Below are positions 51,776 through 62,100 of a DNA stretch of 64,000 bases, in pieces. The position numbers and the translations under genes were made by a program. Origin of the DNA: Alloyangia mangrovi (lineage in GTDB: Bacteria > Pseudomonadota > Alphaproteobacteria > Rhodobacterales > Rhodobacteraceae); NCBI RefSeq assembly GCF_002300555.2, contig NZ_NTHN02000022.1, positions 17,081 through 81,080 on the forward strand, read 5' to 3'. Numbering within the stretch: position 1 is the first letter of the stretch; every line of letters starts with the position of its first letter. The notes below the pieces were generated by a model. It searched no databases. It was given only the letters and a program-made list of their open reading frames with translations, and was not told where the DNA came from.

Positions 51776-53140
51776 CACATCAGACCGCTTTCGCCGCACT
51801 GGACGCAGCCTTCCCGGGCCGGATCGAGCGGGGCGAGGCGGTCCGCGCGCAGCACGGGGCAGGGGACAGCTGGCATCCGGCGGCCCTGCCCGACGCGGTG
51901 TTCATGGCGCAAAGCACCGAGGAGGTGGCGCAGGCGGTCAAGCTTTGCGCCGCCCATGGCTGCCCGATCGTGCCCTTCGGCGCGGGCAGCTGCATCGAGG
52001 GGCAGGTGAACGCCACGCAAGGCGGGCTCTGCATTGATCTGTCGCAGATGGACAAGCTGCTGCGCGTCAGCCCCGAGGACATGGATTGCACCGTGCAGGC
52101 CGGGCTCACCCGGCAGGCGCTGAACGAGGAGCTGCGGGCGACCGGGCTCTTCCTGCCCATCGACATCGGCGCCCATGCAACACTCGGCGGCATGGCCTCG
52201 ACCCGCGCCTCTGGGACGATGACCGTGCGCCATGGCACCATGGCCGATCTGGTGATGGGGCTGACCGTGGTGCTGCCGGACGGGCAGATCGTGCAGACCG
52301 GCGGGCGGGCGCGGAAATCCTCGTCGGGCTATGACCTCACGCATCTCTTCATCGGCGCCGAGGGCACGCTCGGGATCATCACCGAGCTCACGCTGCGTCT
52401 TTCGGGTATTCCCGAAACGGCGAAGGCCGGGCTCTACAGCTTCCCCACGATCGAGGCCGCAACGCAGACCGTGGTCGAGGCGCTGCAGTTTGGGCTGTGC
52501 CTGAACCGCATCGAGTTGATGGACGCGCTGCAGGTCAAGGCGATCAATGCCTACAACAAGACCGAGTTGCCCGATCAGCCGACACTGCTTGTCGATCTTG
52601 CAGGGTCCGAGCAACAGGTCGACACCGACCGCGACACCTTCGACGCGCTGGCCTCGGAGAACGGTGCGGAGCTGCACCCGGTGAACACGCCCGAGGACTA
52701 CAGCAAGGTCTGGGCGCTGCGCCATTCGGCGCTCTATGCCGCGCGCGGGCTGCGGCCCGGCTGCAAGTCACTCTCGACCGATGTCTGCGTGCCGGTCTCC
52801 GAGCTGCCGCGCATCCTTGCCGAGACCGGCGCGGATCTCGATGCGGAGGGGATCATCGCGCCGATGCACGGGCACGTGGGGGACGGCAACTTCCACCTCG
52901 TGATGCTCTTCGATGACGGCGACGCCGAGGAGAAGGCGCGGGTGCAGGCGGCACACGGCCGACTCGTCGAGCGCGCCCTCGCCATGGGCGGCACGGCCAC
53001 CGGCGAGCATGGCGTGGGTCTGGGCAAAAAAAAGCTACATGGAGGCCGAGCACGGCGCGGCGCTGGCGCTTATGAAAACGCTCAAGCGCGCGGTGGACCC
53101 GGCCAATCTGATGAACCCGGGCAAGATTTTCGATCTCTAG
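51772..53140 (+). pseudogene. FAD-linked oxidase (D-lactate dehydrogenase/GlcD-like), apparent 1-base frameshift near the C-terminus
   Basis: Starts with a GTG overlapping the hutU stop. The PCMH-type FAD-binding domain (~40-215) has PIVPFGAGSCIEGQVNATQGGLCIDLSQM, GLFLPIDIGAHATLGGMASTRASGTMTVRHGTM and GYDLTHLFIGAEGTLGIITELTLRL. The FAD-oxidase C-domain has SLSTDVCVPVSELPRIL and APMHGHVGDGNFHL with His ligands. The frame is lost at an eight-A run (53026-53033); with seven A it reads GEHGVGLGKKSYMEAEHGAALALMK and ends LMNPGKIFDL, 455 residues in all. Related enzymes oxidise 2-hydroxy acids such as D-lactate or glycolate. Placement as the last overlapping gene of the hut operon hints at a substrate linked to histidine breakdown. 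Confidence 0.85.
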
Positions 53141-53254
53141 TCGCGGATGACCTTCGGGTATGCGCCTGATTTTTGGGCGCTTGGCCTTGCCTGTCACAAA
53201 CCCGCATGAGAAGGGCGAACGGCAGGGATTGACACAGGGGCTCAGCGTGGTCCC

Positions 53255-53270
53255 TTTTGTATAGTCAAAA
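53255..53270. promoter_or_regulatory. Putative HutC operator before the amino-acid ABC transporter
   Basis: TTTTGTATAGTCAAAA has exact TTTTG/CAAAA arms around TATAGT and lies 54 nt before the binding-protein gene. Its core TTGTATAGTCA matches the site before hutI, linking uptake and catabolism under HutC. Confidence 0.55.
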
Positions 53271-53323
53271 TCGGAACCCGGCCCGAGGGATGGCAGGGAC
53301 CGACAACAGGGAGACTACTGGAT

Positions 53324-54145
53324 ATGCGCAACAAAGTCATCTCCGCACTCGCGGGTGCCGCGCTTCTGATGGGTGGGGCCGCCGCGGCCCAGGCGCAGGA
53401 CGCGCTGGCACGCATCAAGGAAGCCGGCGTCATGAAGGTCGGCACCGAGACCGCCTTCGCCCCCTTCGACTACATCGACGCGGGTGACCACGTGGGCCTT
53501 AACATGGATGTCTTCGCCGCCATCGGCGAAGAGCTGGGCGTCGAGATCGAGTGGATCACCCTCGACTGGGCTGGCGTTCTGCCGGGCCTCGAAGCGGGTC
53601 AGTTCGACATGGTTGCGGGCCCCGCGACCATCACCAAGGCTCGCATGGAGCGCTATCGCTTCACCCCGCCGATCGCCGAGGCCACCGTCGCCCTGCTGAA
53701 GTCGGCCAAGGACGACTCGATCACCAAGCCCGAGGACATCGCCGGCAAGACCATCGGTTCGGGCCACGCCACCGCGCAGCTCGCCCAGCTCGAAGAGTTC
53801 GGCAAGACGCTGACCCCGGCGCCCGAGACCAAGGACTACGTCTCGTTCAACGAGGCCTATGCCGACCTCGCCGCGGGCCGCATCGCCGGTGTCGCCAACT
53901 CGCTGCCGAACATCGCCTTCGTGGCGCAGCAGCGCCCCGAGATCTTCGCGGTGGTCGCGCCCTTCGGCACCAAGACCTACTTCGGCTTCCCGGGCCTGAA
54001 GGACGACGACCACGCCTCGCTGATGGACGCCATCGATGCCGCCATCCTGAAGATGAAAGCCGACGGCCGTCTTGGCGAGATGCAGCAGAAGTGGTTCGGC
54101 CAGACCTTCGACACGCCCGACGCGGTGACCGAGCCCAACATCTAA
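53324..54145 (+). CDS. Amino-acid ABC transporter substrate-binding protein
   Basis: 273 residues, family 3 solute-binding protein (PAAT type). Signal peptide MRNKVISALAGAALLMGGAAAAQAQ. Mature part: LARIKEAGVMKVGTETAFAPFDYID, NMDVFAAIGEELGVEIEWITLDWAGVLPGLEAGQFDMVAGPATITKARMERYRFTPPI, and GKTIGSGHATAQLAQLEEFGKT. Periplasmic. HutC at the end of the same gene run suggests histidine or urocanate as ligand; that is inference. Confidence 0.9.
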   Translation: MRNKVISALAGAALLMGGAAAAQAQDALARIKEAGVMKVGTETAFAPFDYIDAGDHVGLNMDVFAAIGEELGVEIEWITLDWAGVLPGLEAGQFDMVAGPATITKARMERYRFTPPIAEATVALLKSAKDDSITKPEDIAGKTIGSGHATAQLAQLEEFGKTLTPAPETKDYVSFNEAYADLAAGRIAGVANSLPNIAFVAQQRPEIFAVVAPFGTKTYFGFPGLKDDDHASLMDAIDAAILKMKADGRLGEMQQKWFGQTFDTPDAVTEPNI

Positions 54146-54191
54146 GGCAATCCCTGCCGGTCCGTTCACCCGGGCCGGCCCTTTCGGCCTG

Positions 54192-54228
54192 GCCGGCGGA
54201 GGGTCACGCGACCACCGCCGGCATTTTT
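54192..54228 (+). terminator. Hairpin with U-tract between the binding protein and permease genes
   Basis: Arms GCCGGCGG (54192-54199) and CCGCCGGC (54215-54222), extendable inwards, followed by ATTTTTC. Partial termination here would give more binding protein than permease, as is usual for such operons. Confidence 0.7.
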
Positions 54229-54269
54229 CTCACCGCAACAGACGCCAAGCCCGAGGCCCTTCCCGGAAT

Positions 54270-54914
54270 ATGAGCTGGAAACTCTTCAACCTGCTGCTCG
54301 AAGCCTCGCTGATGACAATCTTCGTCAGCACGATCTCGATCCTGATCGGCCTCGTTCTGGCGATCCTGCTGTCGGCGGCGAACCTGTCGGGCATCCGCCC
54401 GCTGCAATGGTTCTCGAAATTCTTCATATCCTTCTTTCGCGGCACGCCGCTGCTCGTGCAGCTCCTTCTGCTCTACAACCTGCTGCCGGTGATCGGCGTG
54501 CAGATCCCCTCGCTGGTGACCGCGATCATCGGCCTGTCGATCTGTACCGCCGCCTACCAGGCGGAGAACCTGCGCGGCGGTTTCGAGGGGGTGCCCACCG
54601 GGCTCGTCGAGAGCGCCGACATGGCGGGTTTCACGCCGGTACAGACCTTCTTCCACATCCGCGTGCCGATCGCGCTGCGGCTGACCCTGCCGGCGCTGAT
54701 CAACGAGGCGATCCTGATCCTCAAGGCCTCGTCGCTGGTGTCGGTGGTCGGCCTGATCGAGCTCACGCGGATGGCGCAGAACCTCGTGGCCTCGACCTTC
54801 ATGCCGCTCGAGATCTACGCCAGTGCGGGCCTGATCTACCTGGTGATCAACCTCGTGGTGGCCACGGCGGGCCGCCAGCTTGAACGCCGCCTGCCGGGCG
54901 TGGGGAGCAAGTGA
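54270..54914 (+). CDS. Amino-acid ABC transporter permease (HisQ/HisM-like, first)
   Basis: 214 residues, five helices. SWKLFNLLLEASLMTIFVSTISILIGLVLAILLSA at the start and the PAAT signature FFRGTPLLVQLLLLYNLLP. The EAA loop is ESADMAGFTPVQTFFHIRVPIALRLTLPALINEAI, which contacts the ATPase. Pairs with the next permease as a heterodimer. Its stop overlaps the next start (TGATG). Confidence 0.9.
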   Translation: MSWKLFNLLLEASLMTIFVSTISILIGLVLAILLSAANLSGIRPLQWFSKFFISFFRGTPLLVQLLLLYNLLPVIGVQIPSLVTAIIGLSICTAAYQAENLRGGFEGVPTGLVESADMAGFTPVQTFFHIRVPIALRLTLPALINEAILILKASSLVSVVGLIELTRMAQNLVASTFMPLEIYASAGLIYLVINLVVATAGRQLERRLPGVGSK

Positions 54915-55578
54915 TGGGCTTTGATTTCGATGTCATCCTGTCCAAGCAGGACCAGCTGATCTCCGGCATCGCCATGACGATCTTCGTCTGGGTGGTCGGC
55001 ACGCTCCTTGCCGCGCTGATCGGTTTCATTGTCGCCACCGCGCGGCGCTACGGAGGCGTGCTGGTCGACAAGGCGCTGACCGTGCCGATCGAGGTGATCC
55101 GTGGCACGCCCTTCCTGGTGCAGCTCTTCCTGCTCTACTTCGGCGGCCCCTACATCGGGCTGTCGCTGGATGCGCTGCCCGCCGGCCTGCTGGCCCTCAG
55201 CGTCTACGGCGCCGCCTATTTCGCCGAGATCTTCCGCGCCGGTTACCAGTCGGTGCCGCCGGGCCATGTCGAGGCGGCGGAATGCCTCGGCTTCACCCGC
55301 ATCCAGATCATCCGCAACATCCTGCTGCCCGAGATGGCGCTGCTGGTGATCCCGCCCTCGGTCAACATGGCGATCATCCTGCTGAAGGAGACGGCGCTGC
55401 TCTCGCTCATCACGGTCCCCGAGATGACCATGACCGCCAGCGCCATCGGCTCGCAGGAATACGCCTTCGTCGAGGCAATGGTGCTGATCGCGCTCGTCTA
55501 CTGGGTGCTGGTCGAACTGGCGGGCCTGCTCGGGCGGTTCGCGGAAAAGAAACTCTCAAGATACAGGCTGGCCAAGGC

Positions 55579-55582
<4 letters not shown>
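54914..55582 (+). CDS. Amino-acid ABC transporter permease (HisQ/HisM-like, second)
   Basis: 222 residues from the ATG at 54914 with GGGGAG about 7-12 nt upstream; a GTG at 54911 is also in frame. It has IEVIRGTPFLVQLFLLYFGGPYIG and the EAA loop EAAECLGFTRIQIIRNILLPEMALLVIPPSVNMAIILLKETALLSLI. Five helices. Overlaps the ATPase gene start by ATGA. Second half of the inner-membrane channel. Confidence 0.9.
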
Positions 55583-56370
<788 letters not shown>

Positions 56371-56380
56371 CGGAGGCCCC

Positions 56381-57109
56381 ATGAGCAAGGAGAGCGCTCC
56401 CAGATCCTCGCTGCACGAGCGCATCCGCAGCGACCTGGAAGGCAAGATCCTCTCCGGGGCCTGGCCGCCTGGGCACCGCATTCCGACCGAGCAGGAGCTG
56501 CGGACGGAATACGGCTGCTCGCGGATGACCGTGAACAAGGTGATGACCCAACTCGCCAACGCGGGTCTGGTGCTGCGGCGGCGCAAGACGGGCTCGATCG
56601 TCATGCCGCAGCAGAGCCAGAACGCGGTGCTCGAGATCAAGGATATCAAGGACGAGGTGACCGCGCAGGGCGGCACCTACCGGCACGAGGTGGTCGAAAG
56701 GGTGCTGCGCAAGGCCGCGCCAAGCGAAGCCGGGGAGCTGGGCATCGAGGACGGCACCGAGGTGCTCGCGCTCACGTGCCTGCACTATGCCGACGAGGCG
56801 CCCTTCTGCCTCGAGGACCGGGTGATCAACCTCGAGGTCGCCCCTGCCGCGCGGACGGAGAGCTTTGCCGAGCTGGCGCCGGGGGTCTGGCTGCTGCGGC
56901 ACATCCCCTGGAGCGAGGCCGAGCACACCATCGCCGCCGTCGGCGCCTCGGCGCGGGTGGCAAAGCTGCTCGATCTTTCGGCAGGCACGCCCTGCCTGGT
57001 GATGGAGCGCCGGACCTGGCGGCAGGGCGAGACGGTGACCGAGGTCCGTCTGACCTACCCGGGCGCCGCCAACCGGCTCAGCGCACGCTTCACCCCTTCG
57101 GCGACCTGA
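56381..57109 (+). CDS. hutC: GntR-family regulator, HutC-like
   Basis: 242 residues. The N-terminal winged helix (~10-75) has LHERIRSDLEGKILSGAWPPGHRIPTEQELRTEYGCSRMTVNKVMTQLANAGLVLRRRKTGSIV, the HutC type of GntR domain. The C-terminal UTRA ligand domain has HEVVERVLRKAAPSEAGELGI, LTCLHYADEAPFCLEDRVINLE and HTIAAVGASARVAKLLDLSAGTPCLVMERRTW. HutC proteins are urocanate-responsive repressors of hut genes. It follows the ABC transporter with a 10-nt gap and likely controls both it and the hut operon through the TTGTATAG(A/T)CA sites. Confidence 0.88.
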   Translation: MSKESAPRSSLHERIRSDLEGKILSGAWPPGHRIPTEQELRTEYGCSRMTVNKVMTQLANAGLVLRRRKTGSIVMPQQSQNAVLEIKDIKDEVTAQGGTYRHEVVERVLRKAAPSEAGELGIEDGTEVLALTCLHYADEAPFCLEDRVINLEVAPAARTESFAELAPGVWLLRHIPWSEAEHTIAAVGASARVAKLLDLSAGTPCLVMERRTWRQGETVTEVRLTYPGAANRLSARFTPSAT

Positions 57110-57115
57110 GCGGGC

Positions 57116-57784
57116 TCAGCGCGGGCGGGCGCCATCGAGAAAGAGCGCGATGGCGCGGTCGCGCCGCGTCGCGCGCACCTCGGGCGAAGAACAGTAGCGC
57201 TGCGGATCGAGCAACTTGTGGATGCCGTTGCCGAACGCCATGTCCATCAGCATCTCTGCGGCGGCGTCGCAGTCTTCGAGCTTCAGTGCGAGCTCGCCGG
57301 ACTCGACCGCATCGGAAAGTTCCCGCGCAATATGGTTGCGCAGCGAAAGCGCGCCGGTTTCGAGGATGCTGCAGGCCAGCTTGGGGTAGGTCGGGGCCGA
57401 GGTGATCACGGCGCGCAGCAGCTCCAGCGGTGCCTCGTTGAGGCTCGGCTCTTCGTTCAGCGTCAGCAGGTGGCGCAGCCGCTCTTCCAGCGGCGCACCG
57501 TTGTTCTGGCTGTCCCGGCTGCGAAAGATACGCTGGCCGATGCGGGCGAAACAGGCGCCGAGCAGTGCCTCGCGGCTGTCGAACATCGTGTAGATCGTGC
57601 GCTTGGACATATGGACCTGCCGCGCGATGGCGGCGACCGAGGCATCCTCCAGGCCGCGCTCGGCGATCATTTGCGTGGCGGCGGACAGCACCATTTCTTC
57701 CCGGGTCTTCTGGTCCATCTGCACCGGCCGTCCGCGGCGGCGGGGCGGGCTCTGAGCGTCGTCGGGCTGGGCGGAATCGGTCAT
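57116..57784 (-). CDS. TetR/AcrR family regulator
   Basis: 222 residues. The N-terminal helix-turn-helix (~27-75) reads REEMVLSAATQMIAERGLEDASVAAIARQVHMSKRTIYTMFDSREALLGACF, typical of TetR/AcrR. The C-terminal ligand domain includes LRRHLL-like helices and LLRAVITSAPTYPKLACSILETGALSLRNHIARELSDAV. It is divergent from the RND pump genes and is the likely repressor of the pump. It ends 6 nt from the hutC stop on the other strand. Confidence 0.9.
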   Translation of the reverse strand: MTDSAQPDDAQSPPRRRGRPVQMDQKTREEMVLSAATQMIAERGLEDASVAAIARQVHMSKRTIYTMFDSREALLGACFARIGQRIFRSRDSQNNGAPLEERLRHLLTLNEEPSLNEAPLELLRAVITSAPTYPKLACSILETGALSLRNHIARELSDAVESGELALKLEDCDAAAEMLMDMAFGNGIHKLLDPQRYCSSPEVRATRRDRAIALFLDGARPR

Positions 57785-57822
57785 TTGTGTCCTTGGGTCA
57801 CAGGGCGGTATTTAAATCGTAA

Positions 57823-57838
57823 CGCTGATGCATCTGCG
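57823..57838. promoter_or_regulatory. Putative TetR operator between tetR and RND genes
   Basis: CGCTGATGCATCTGCG is a near-perfect dyad (GATGCATC core, CGC/GCG ends) in the 139-bp divergent gap, 38 nt before the tetR start. A second dyad CTTGC-GT-GCAAG lies at 57880-57891, nearer to the pump start. Either could be the operator. Confidence 0.45.
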
Positions 57839-57923
57839 AGCTTTACAAAACCATTGAGTTTCCTTATCGCGATTCACGACTTGCGTGCAAGAAGTACGTT
57901 ATTGCTGTTACCGGAGCCCTCCC

Positions 57924-59081
57924 ATGCCGATCCGACCCGCTTCCGCCCTGCTGCGGCCTCTCGCCTTGGCAACTGCCGTTATGCTCGCCCCCGCCGTCTC
58001 GGCGCAGCAGCAGGGGCAGCGGCCACCGCAGCCGGTCACCGTGGTGACGCTGCAATCCTCCGACGTGACGCTGACCACCAAGCTTCCGGGCCGGGTGCAG
58101 GCCTCCGGTGTGGCAGAGGTGCGTCCGCAGGTGAGCGGCATCATCAACGAGCGGCTCTTCGACGAGGGCACCACGGTCAACCGGGGTGATCCGCTCTACC
58201 GCATCGATCCGGCCACCTACGAGGCGGCCAAGGCCTCGGCGGAAGCCGGTCTTGCGCAGGCGCAGGCGACGCTGGCCTCGGCCGAGCGTGAGCTGAAGCG
58301 CCAGCAGGAGCTGCGCGACCGCTCGGTGACCAGCCAGCAGACGCTGGATGACGCCCTGGCCGCGCGCGACGTCGCCGAGGCGGCGGTGAAAGTATCCGAG
58401 GCGCAGCTTCTGTCCTCCGACATCGACCTCGAGCGCACCACCATCCGCGCGCCCCTTTCCGGCGTCGTCGGCCTGTCGGACGCGACGCAGGGCGCGCTGG
58501 TGACCGCCAGCCAGGCCACCGCGCTGACCACCATCCGCTCGATCGACACGGTGAACGTCGACGTGACGCAATCCGCCGCCGAGATGCTGCGCTGGCGCCG
58601 CTCGGGCCAGGCCGCCGCGCGCGAAAGCGAGGCCGAGGTGAGCCTGCGCCTCGCCGATGGCGAGCTCTACGAGCACACCGGCCGTCTTGCCGCCGCCGAG
58701 CCGCATGTGAACGAGCAGACCGGCGTGGTCGTGCTGCGCCTCGAGTTCCCCAACCCCGACCATTTCCTGCTGCCCGGCATGTACGTGCAGGTCGAGCTGC
58801 CGCAGGGCTCGGTCTACGGGGCCGTCCTTGTGCCGCAGGAGGGCGTCAGCCGTGACCGCCGTGGCCGCCCGATGGCCATGGTGGTGAACGCCGAGAACGT
58901 GGTGGAGACCCGCCAGCTGACCATCGAGAGCGATCTGGGCAACCAGTGGGTGGTGAGCGAGGGGCTCCAGGCCGGCGACCGCGTGGTCGTGGCCGGGCTG
59001 CAGAAGATCGCCGAGGGCCAGACCGTGGCCCCGGAGGAGCGCGCCGAGGCCGCCGGCGAGACCGCCGCGGCCACCGAATAA
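57924..59081 (+). CDS. RND efflux periplasmic adaptor (MexA/AcrA type)
   Basis: 385 residues. Signal MPIRPASALLRPLALATAVMLAPAVSAQ without a lipobox Cys, so a soluble or loosely attached adaptor. Domains: lipoyl halves (VQASGVAEVRPQVSGIINERLFDEGTTVNRGDPLYRIDPATYE and DIDLERTTIRAPLSGVVGLSDATQGALV), an alpha-helical hairpin between (~95-160), then beta-barrel and membrane-proximal parts (FLLPGMYVQVELPQ). CGGAG precedes the ATG. Links the pump at 59104 to a TolC-like channel whose gene is not in the window. Confidence 0.92.
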   Translation: MPIRPASALLRPLALATAVMLAPAVSAQQQGQRPPQPVTVVTLQSSDVTLTTKLPGRVQASGVAEVRPQVSGIINERLFDEGTTVNRGDPLYRIDPATYEAAKASAEAGLAQAQATLASAERELKRQQELRDRSVTSQQTLDDALAARDVAEAAVKVSEAQLLSSDIDLERTTIRAPLSGVVGLSDATQGALVTASQATALTTIRSIDTVNVDVTQSAAEMLRWRRSGQAAARESEAEVSLRLADGELYEHTGRLAAAEPHVNEQTGVVVLRLEFPNPDHFLLPGMYVQVELPQGSVYGAVLVPQEGVSRDRRGRPMAMVVNAENVVETRQLTIESDLGNQWVVSEGLQAGDRVVVAGLQKIAEGQTVAPEERAEAAGETAAATE

Positions 59082-59103
59082 GCCCGACGCAAGGAACCTG
59101 ACA

Positions 59104-62100
59104 ATGGCACGCTTCTTCATCGACCGTCCGGTCTTTGCCTGGGTGATCTCGATCCTCATCATGGGGATCGGGGTGCTCTCGATCCTCACCCTTCCCATCG
59201 CGCAATACCCCGAGATCGCGCCGCCCTCGGTGCGGATCAGCGCGCAATACCCCGGCGCCTCGGCCGAGACGGTGGCCAACACAGTCACCCAGATCGTCGA
59301 GCAGCAGATGACCGGGCTCGACGGCATGCGCTACATGTCGTCTTCCTCGACCTCGGCGGGCACCGCCTCGATCACCCTGACCTTCGAATCCGGCACCGAT
59401 CCGGACGTGGCGCAGGTGCAGGTGCAGAACAAGCTGGCACAGGCCACATCGCTGCTGCCCGAGACGGTGCAGCGGCTCGGCGTCACCGTGGCCAAGGCCT
59501 CGTCCTCCTTCATGATGGTGATCGGCCTGATCTCGGATGATGGCCGCATGGACCAGGCTGACCTCTCGGACTACCTGAACTCGAACCTCGTGGACGAGTT
59601 CAGCCGGATCGAGGGCGTCGGCGGGGCGCAGGTCTTCGGCGCGCAATACGCGATGCGGATCTGGCTCGACCCGTCCAAGCTCTCTGCCTTCGAAATGACC
59701 CCGTCGGACGTGGTCAGCGCGGTCTCGGCGCAGAACGCGCAGATCTCGGCCGGGGCCTTCGGCACGCTGCCCGCCCCCGAGGGCCAGCAGCTCAACGCCA
59801 CGATCACCGCGCAGTCGCTGCTCAGCACCCCCGAGGACTTCCGCAACATCGTGCTGCGTTCGGAGACCGACGGCGGCCTCGTGCTGCTCAAGGACGTGGC
59901 GCGGGTCGAGGTCGGTGCCGAGAACTATTCCACCATCGCGCGCTACAACGGGAAGCCCTCCTCGGGCATGGCACTGCAGCTCGCCTCGGGCGCCAACGCG
60001 CTCGACACCGCCGAGCGGGTGAAGAAGCGCATCGAGGAATACTCGGAGTTCTTCCCCGAGGGCGTCAGCTACGTCATCCCCTATGACACCACCCCGTTCA
60101 TCGAGATCTCGATCCACGAGGTGCAGAAGACCCTGATCGAAGCCATCGTGCTGGTGTTCTTCGTGATGCTTCTCTTCCTGCAGAACATCCGCGCGACGAT
60201 CATCCCGACACTGGCCGTGCCGGTGGTCATCCTCGGCACATTCGCGATCCTCGCCATGGCGGGCTTCACCATCAACACGCTGACCATGCTCGCCATGGTG
60301 CTGGCCATCGGCCTGCTCGTCGATGACGCCATCGTGGTGGTCGAGAACGTCGAGCGGATCATGGAAGAAGAGGGGCTGAGCCCGCGCGAGGCGACCCGCA
60401 AGTCGATGGGGCAGATCACCGGCGCGCTCGTGGGCATCGCACTGGTGCTCTCGGCGGTGTTCGTGCCGATGGCCTTCTTCGGCGGCTCGACCGGGATCAT
60501 CTACCGGCAGTTCTCGATCACCATCGTCTCGGCCATGGGCCTGTCGGTGCTGGTCGCGTTGACGCTGACCCCGGCGCTCTGCGCCACCATCCTCAAGGGC
60601 AAGGACGCGCATCACACCAATCGCGGCCCGCTGGGCTGGTTCAACAAGGGCTTCGACAAGCTGACCGGGGGCTATGCCGGTACCGTCGGCCACATCATCA
60701 AGCGCCCGCTGCGCATGCTGGTGGTCTACGGCGCGCTTGGCTACGCCATGGTGTTCCTGTTCAACAACACGCCCACCGGCTTCCTGCCGGACGAGGACCA
60801 GGGCATCCTGATGACCCTCATCCAGGGTCCGACCGGGGCCACCGCCGAGCGCACGCTCGACGTGGTCGAGCAGGTGCAGGACCACTTCGCCACGGAATCC
60901 GAGGCGGTGGACTCGATGTTCGGCGTGGTCGGCTTCTCCTTCGCGGGGCAGGGCCAGAACATGGGCCTCGCCTTCGTGCGGCTGAAGGACTGGTCCGAGC
61001 GCCCCTCTCCCGCGCAGAGCGTGCAGGCGGTGGCGGGGCGTGCCTTCCCGGCCTTCATGGGGATCCGCGACGCCATGGTCTTCCCGATCGTGCCGCCGGC
61101 GGTGATCGAGCTGGGCAACGTCTCGGGCTTCGACTTCTACCTGCAGGCGCAGGGCGGGCAGACGCATGAACAACTGCTGACCGCCCGCAACCAGCTGCTG
61201 GGCATGGCCTCGCAAAGCCCGCTGATCGCCTCGATCCGCCCCTCGGGGCTGGAGGATGCGGCGCAGTTCAACCTCGATATCGACTGGCGCGCCGCCGGCG
61301 CAATGGGCGTGACCCCGACCAATGTCGGGAACACGCTGTCGATCGCCTGGGCCGGTCAGTACGTGAACGACTTCAACGACAACGGCCGGATCAAGCGGGT
61401 CTACGTTCAGGGCGAGGCCGACAGCCGTGCAACCCCCTCGGACCTCGAGAAGTGGCGCGTGCGCAATGCCAACGGGGATCTGGTGCCCTTCGCCAACTTC
61501 ACCAAGGAAGAGTGGACCTACGGGCCCCAGGGCCTCAACCGCTACAACGGTGTGCCCTCCATGCAGCTGCAGGGTTCGCCCGCTCCGGGCGTGACCACCG
61601 GCGAGGCGATGGCCGAGATCGAGAAGCTCGCGTCGCAGCTGCCGCCGGGCTACCAGATCGCCTGGACCGGCCTCTCTCTCGAGGAACGCGCCTCGGGCGG
61701 CTCGGCCCCGCTGCTCTACGGGCTGTCGCTGGCGGCGATCTTCCTCTGCCTCGCGGCGCTCTACGAAAGCTGGACGATCCCCTTCTCGGTGATGCTGGCG
61801 ATGCCGATCGGCGTGCTCGGCACCATGGGCGCGGCCTATTGGTTCGGCTTCGAGAACGGCGTCTTCTTCCAGGTCGGCCTGCTGACCGTCATCGGCCTGA
61901 CGGGCAAGAACGCGATCCTGATCGTGGAATTCGCCCGAGAACGCTACGAGGCGGGCGAAGAGCTGCTGGTCGCGGTGAAAGAGGCGGCGCGCCAGCGCTT
62001 CCGTCCGATCATCATGACCTCGCTGGCCTTCTCGCTGGGTGTGGTGCCGCTGGTGCTCTCTTCCGGCGCGGGCGCCGGCGGGCGCCGGGCGGTCGGCTCG

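Noticed and set aside
58846..61215. 789-residue minus-strand frame
   Set aside because: Antisense of the RND permease gene.
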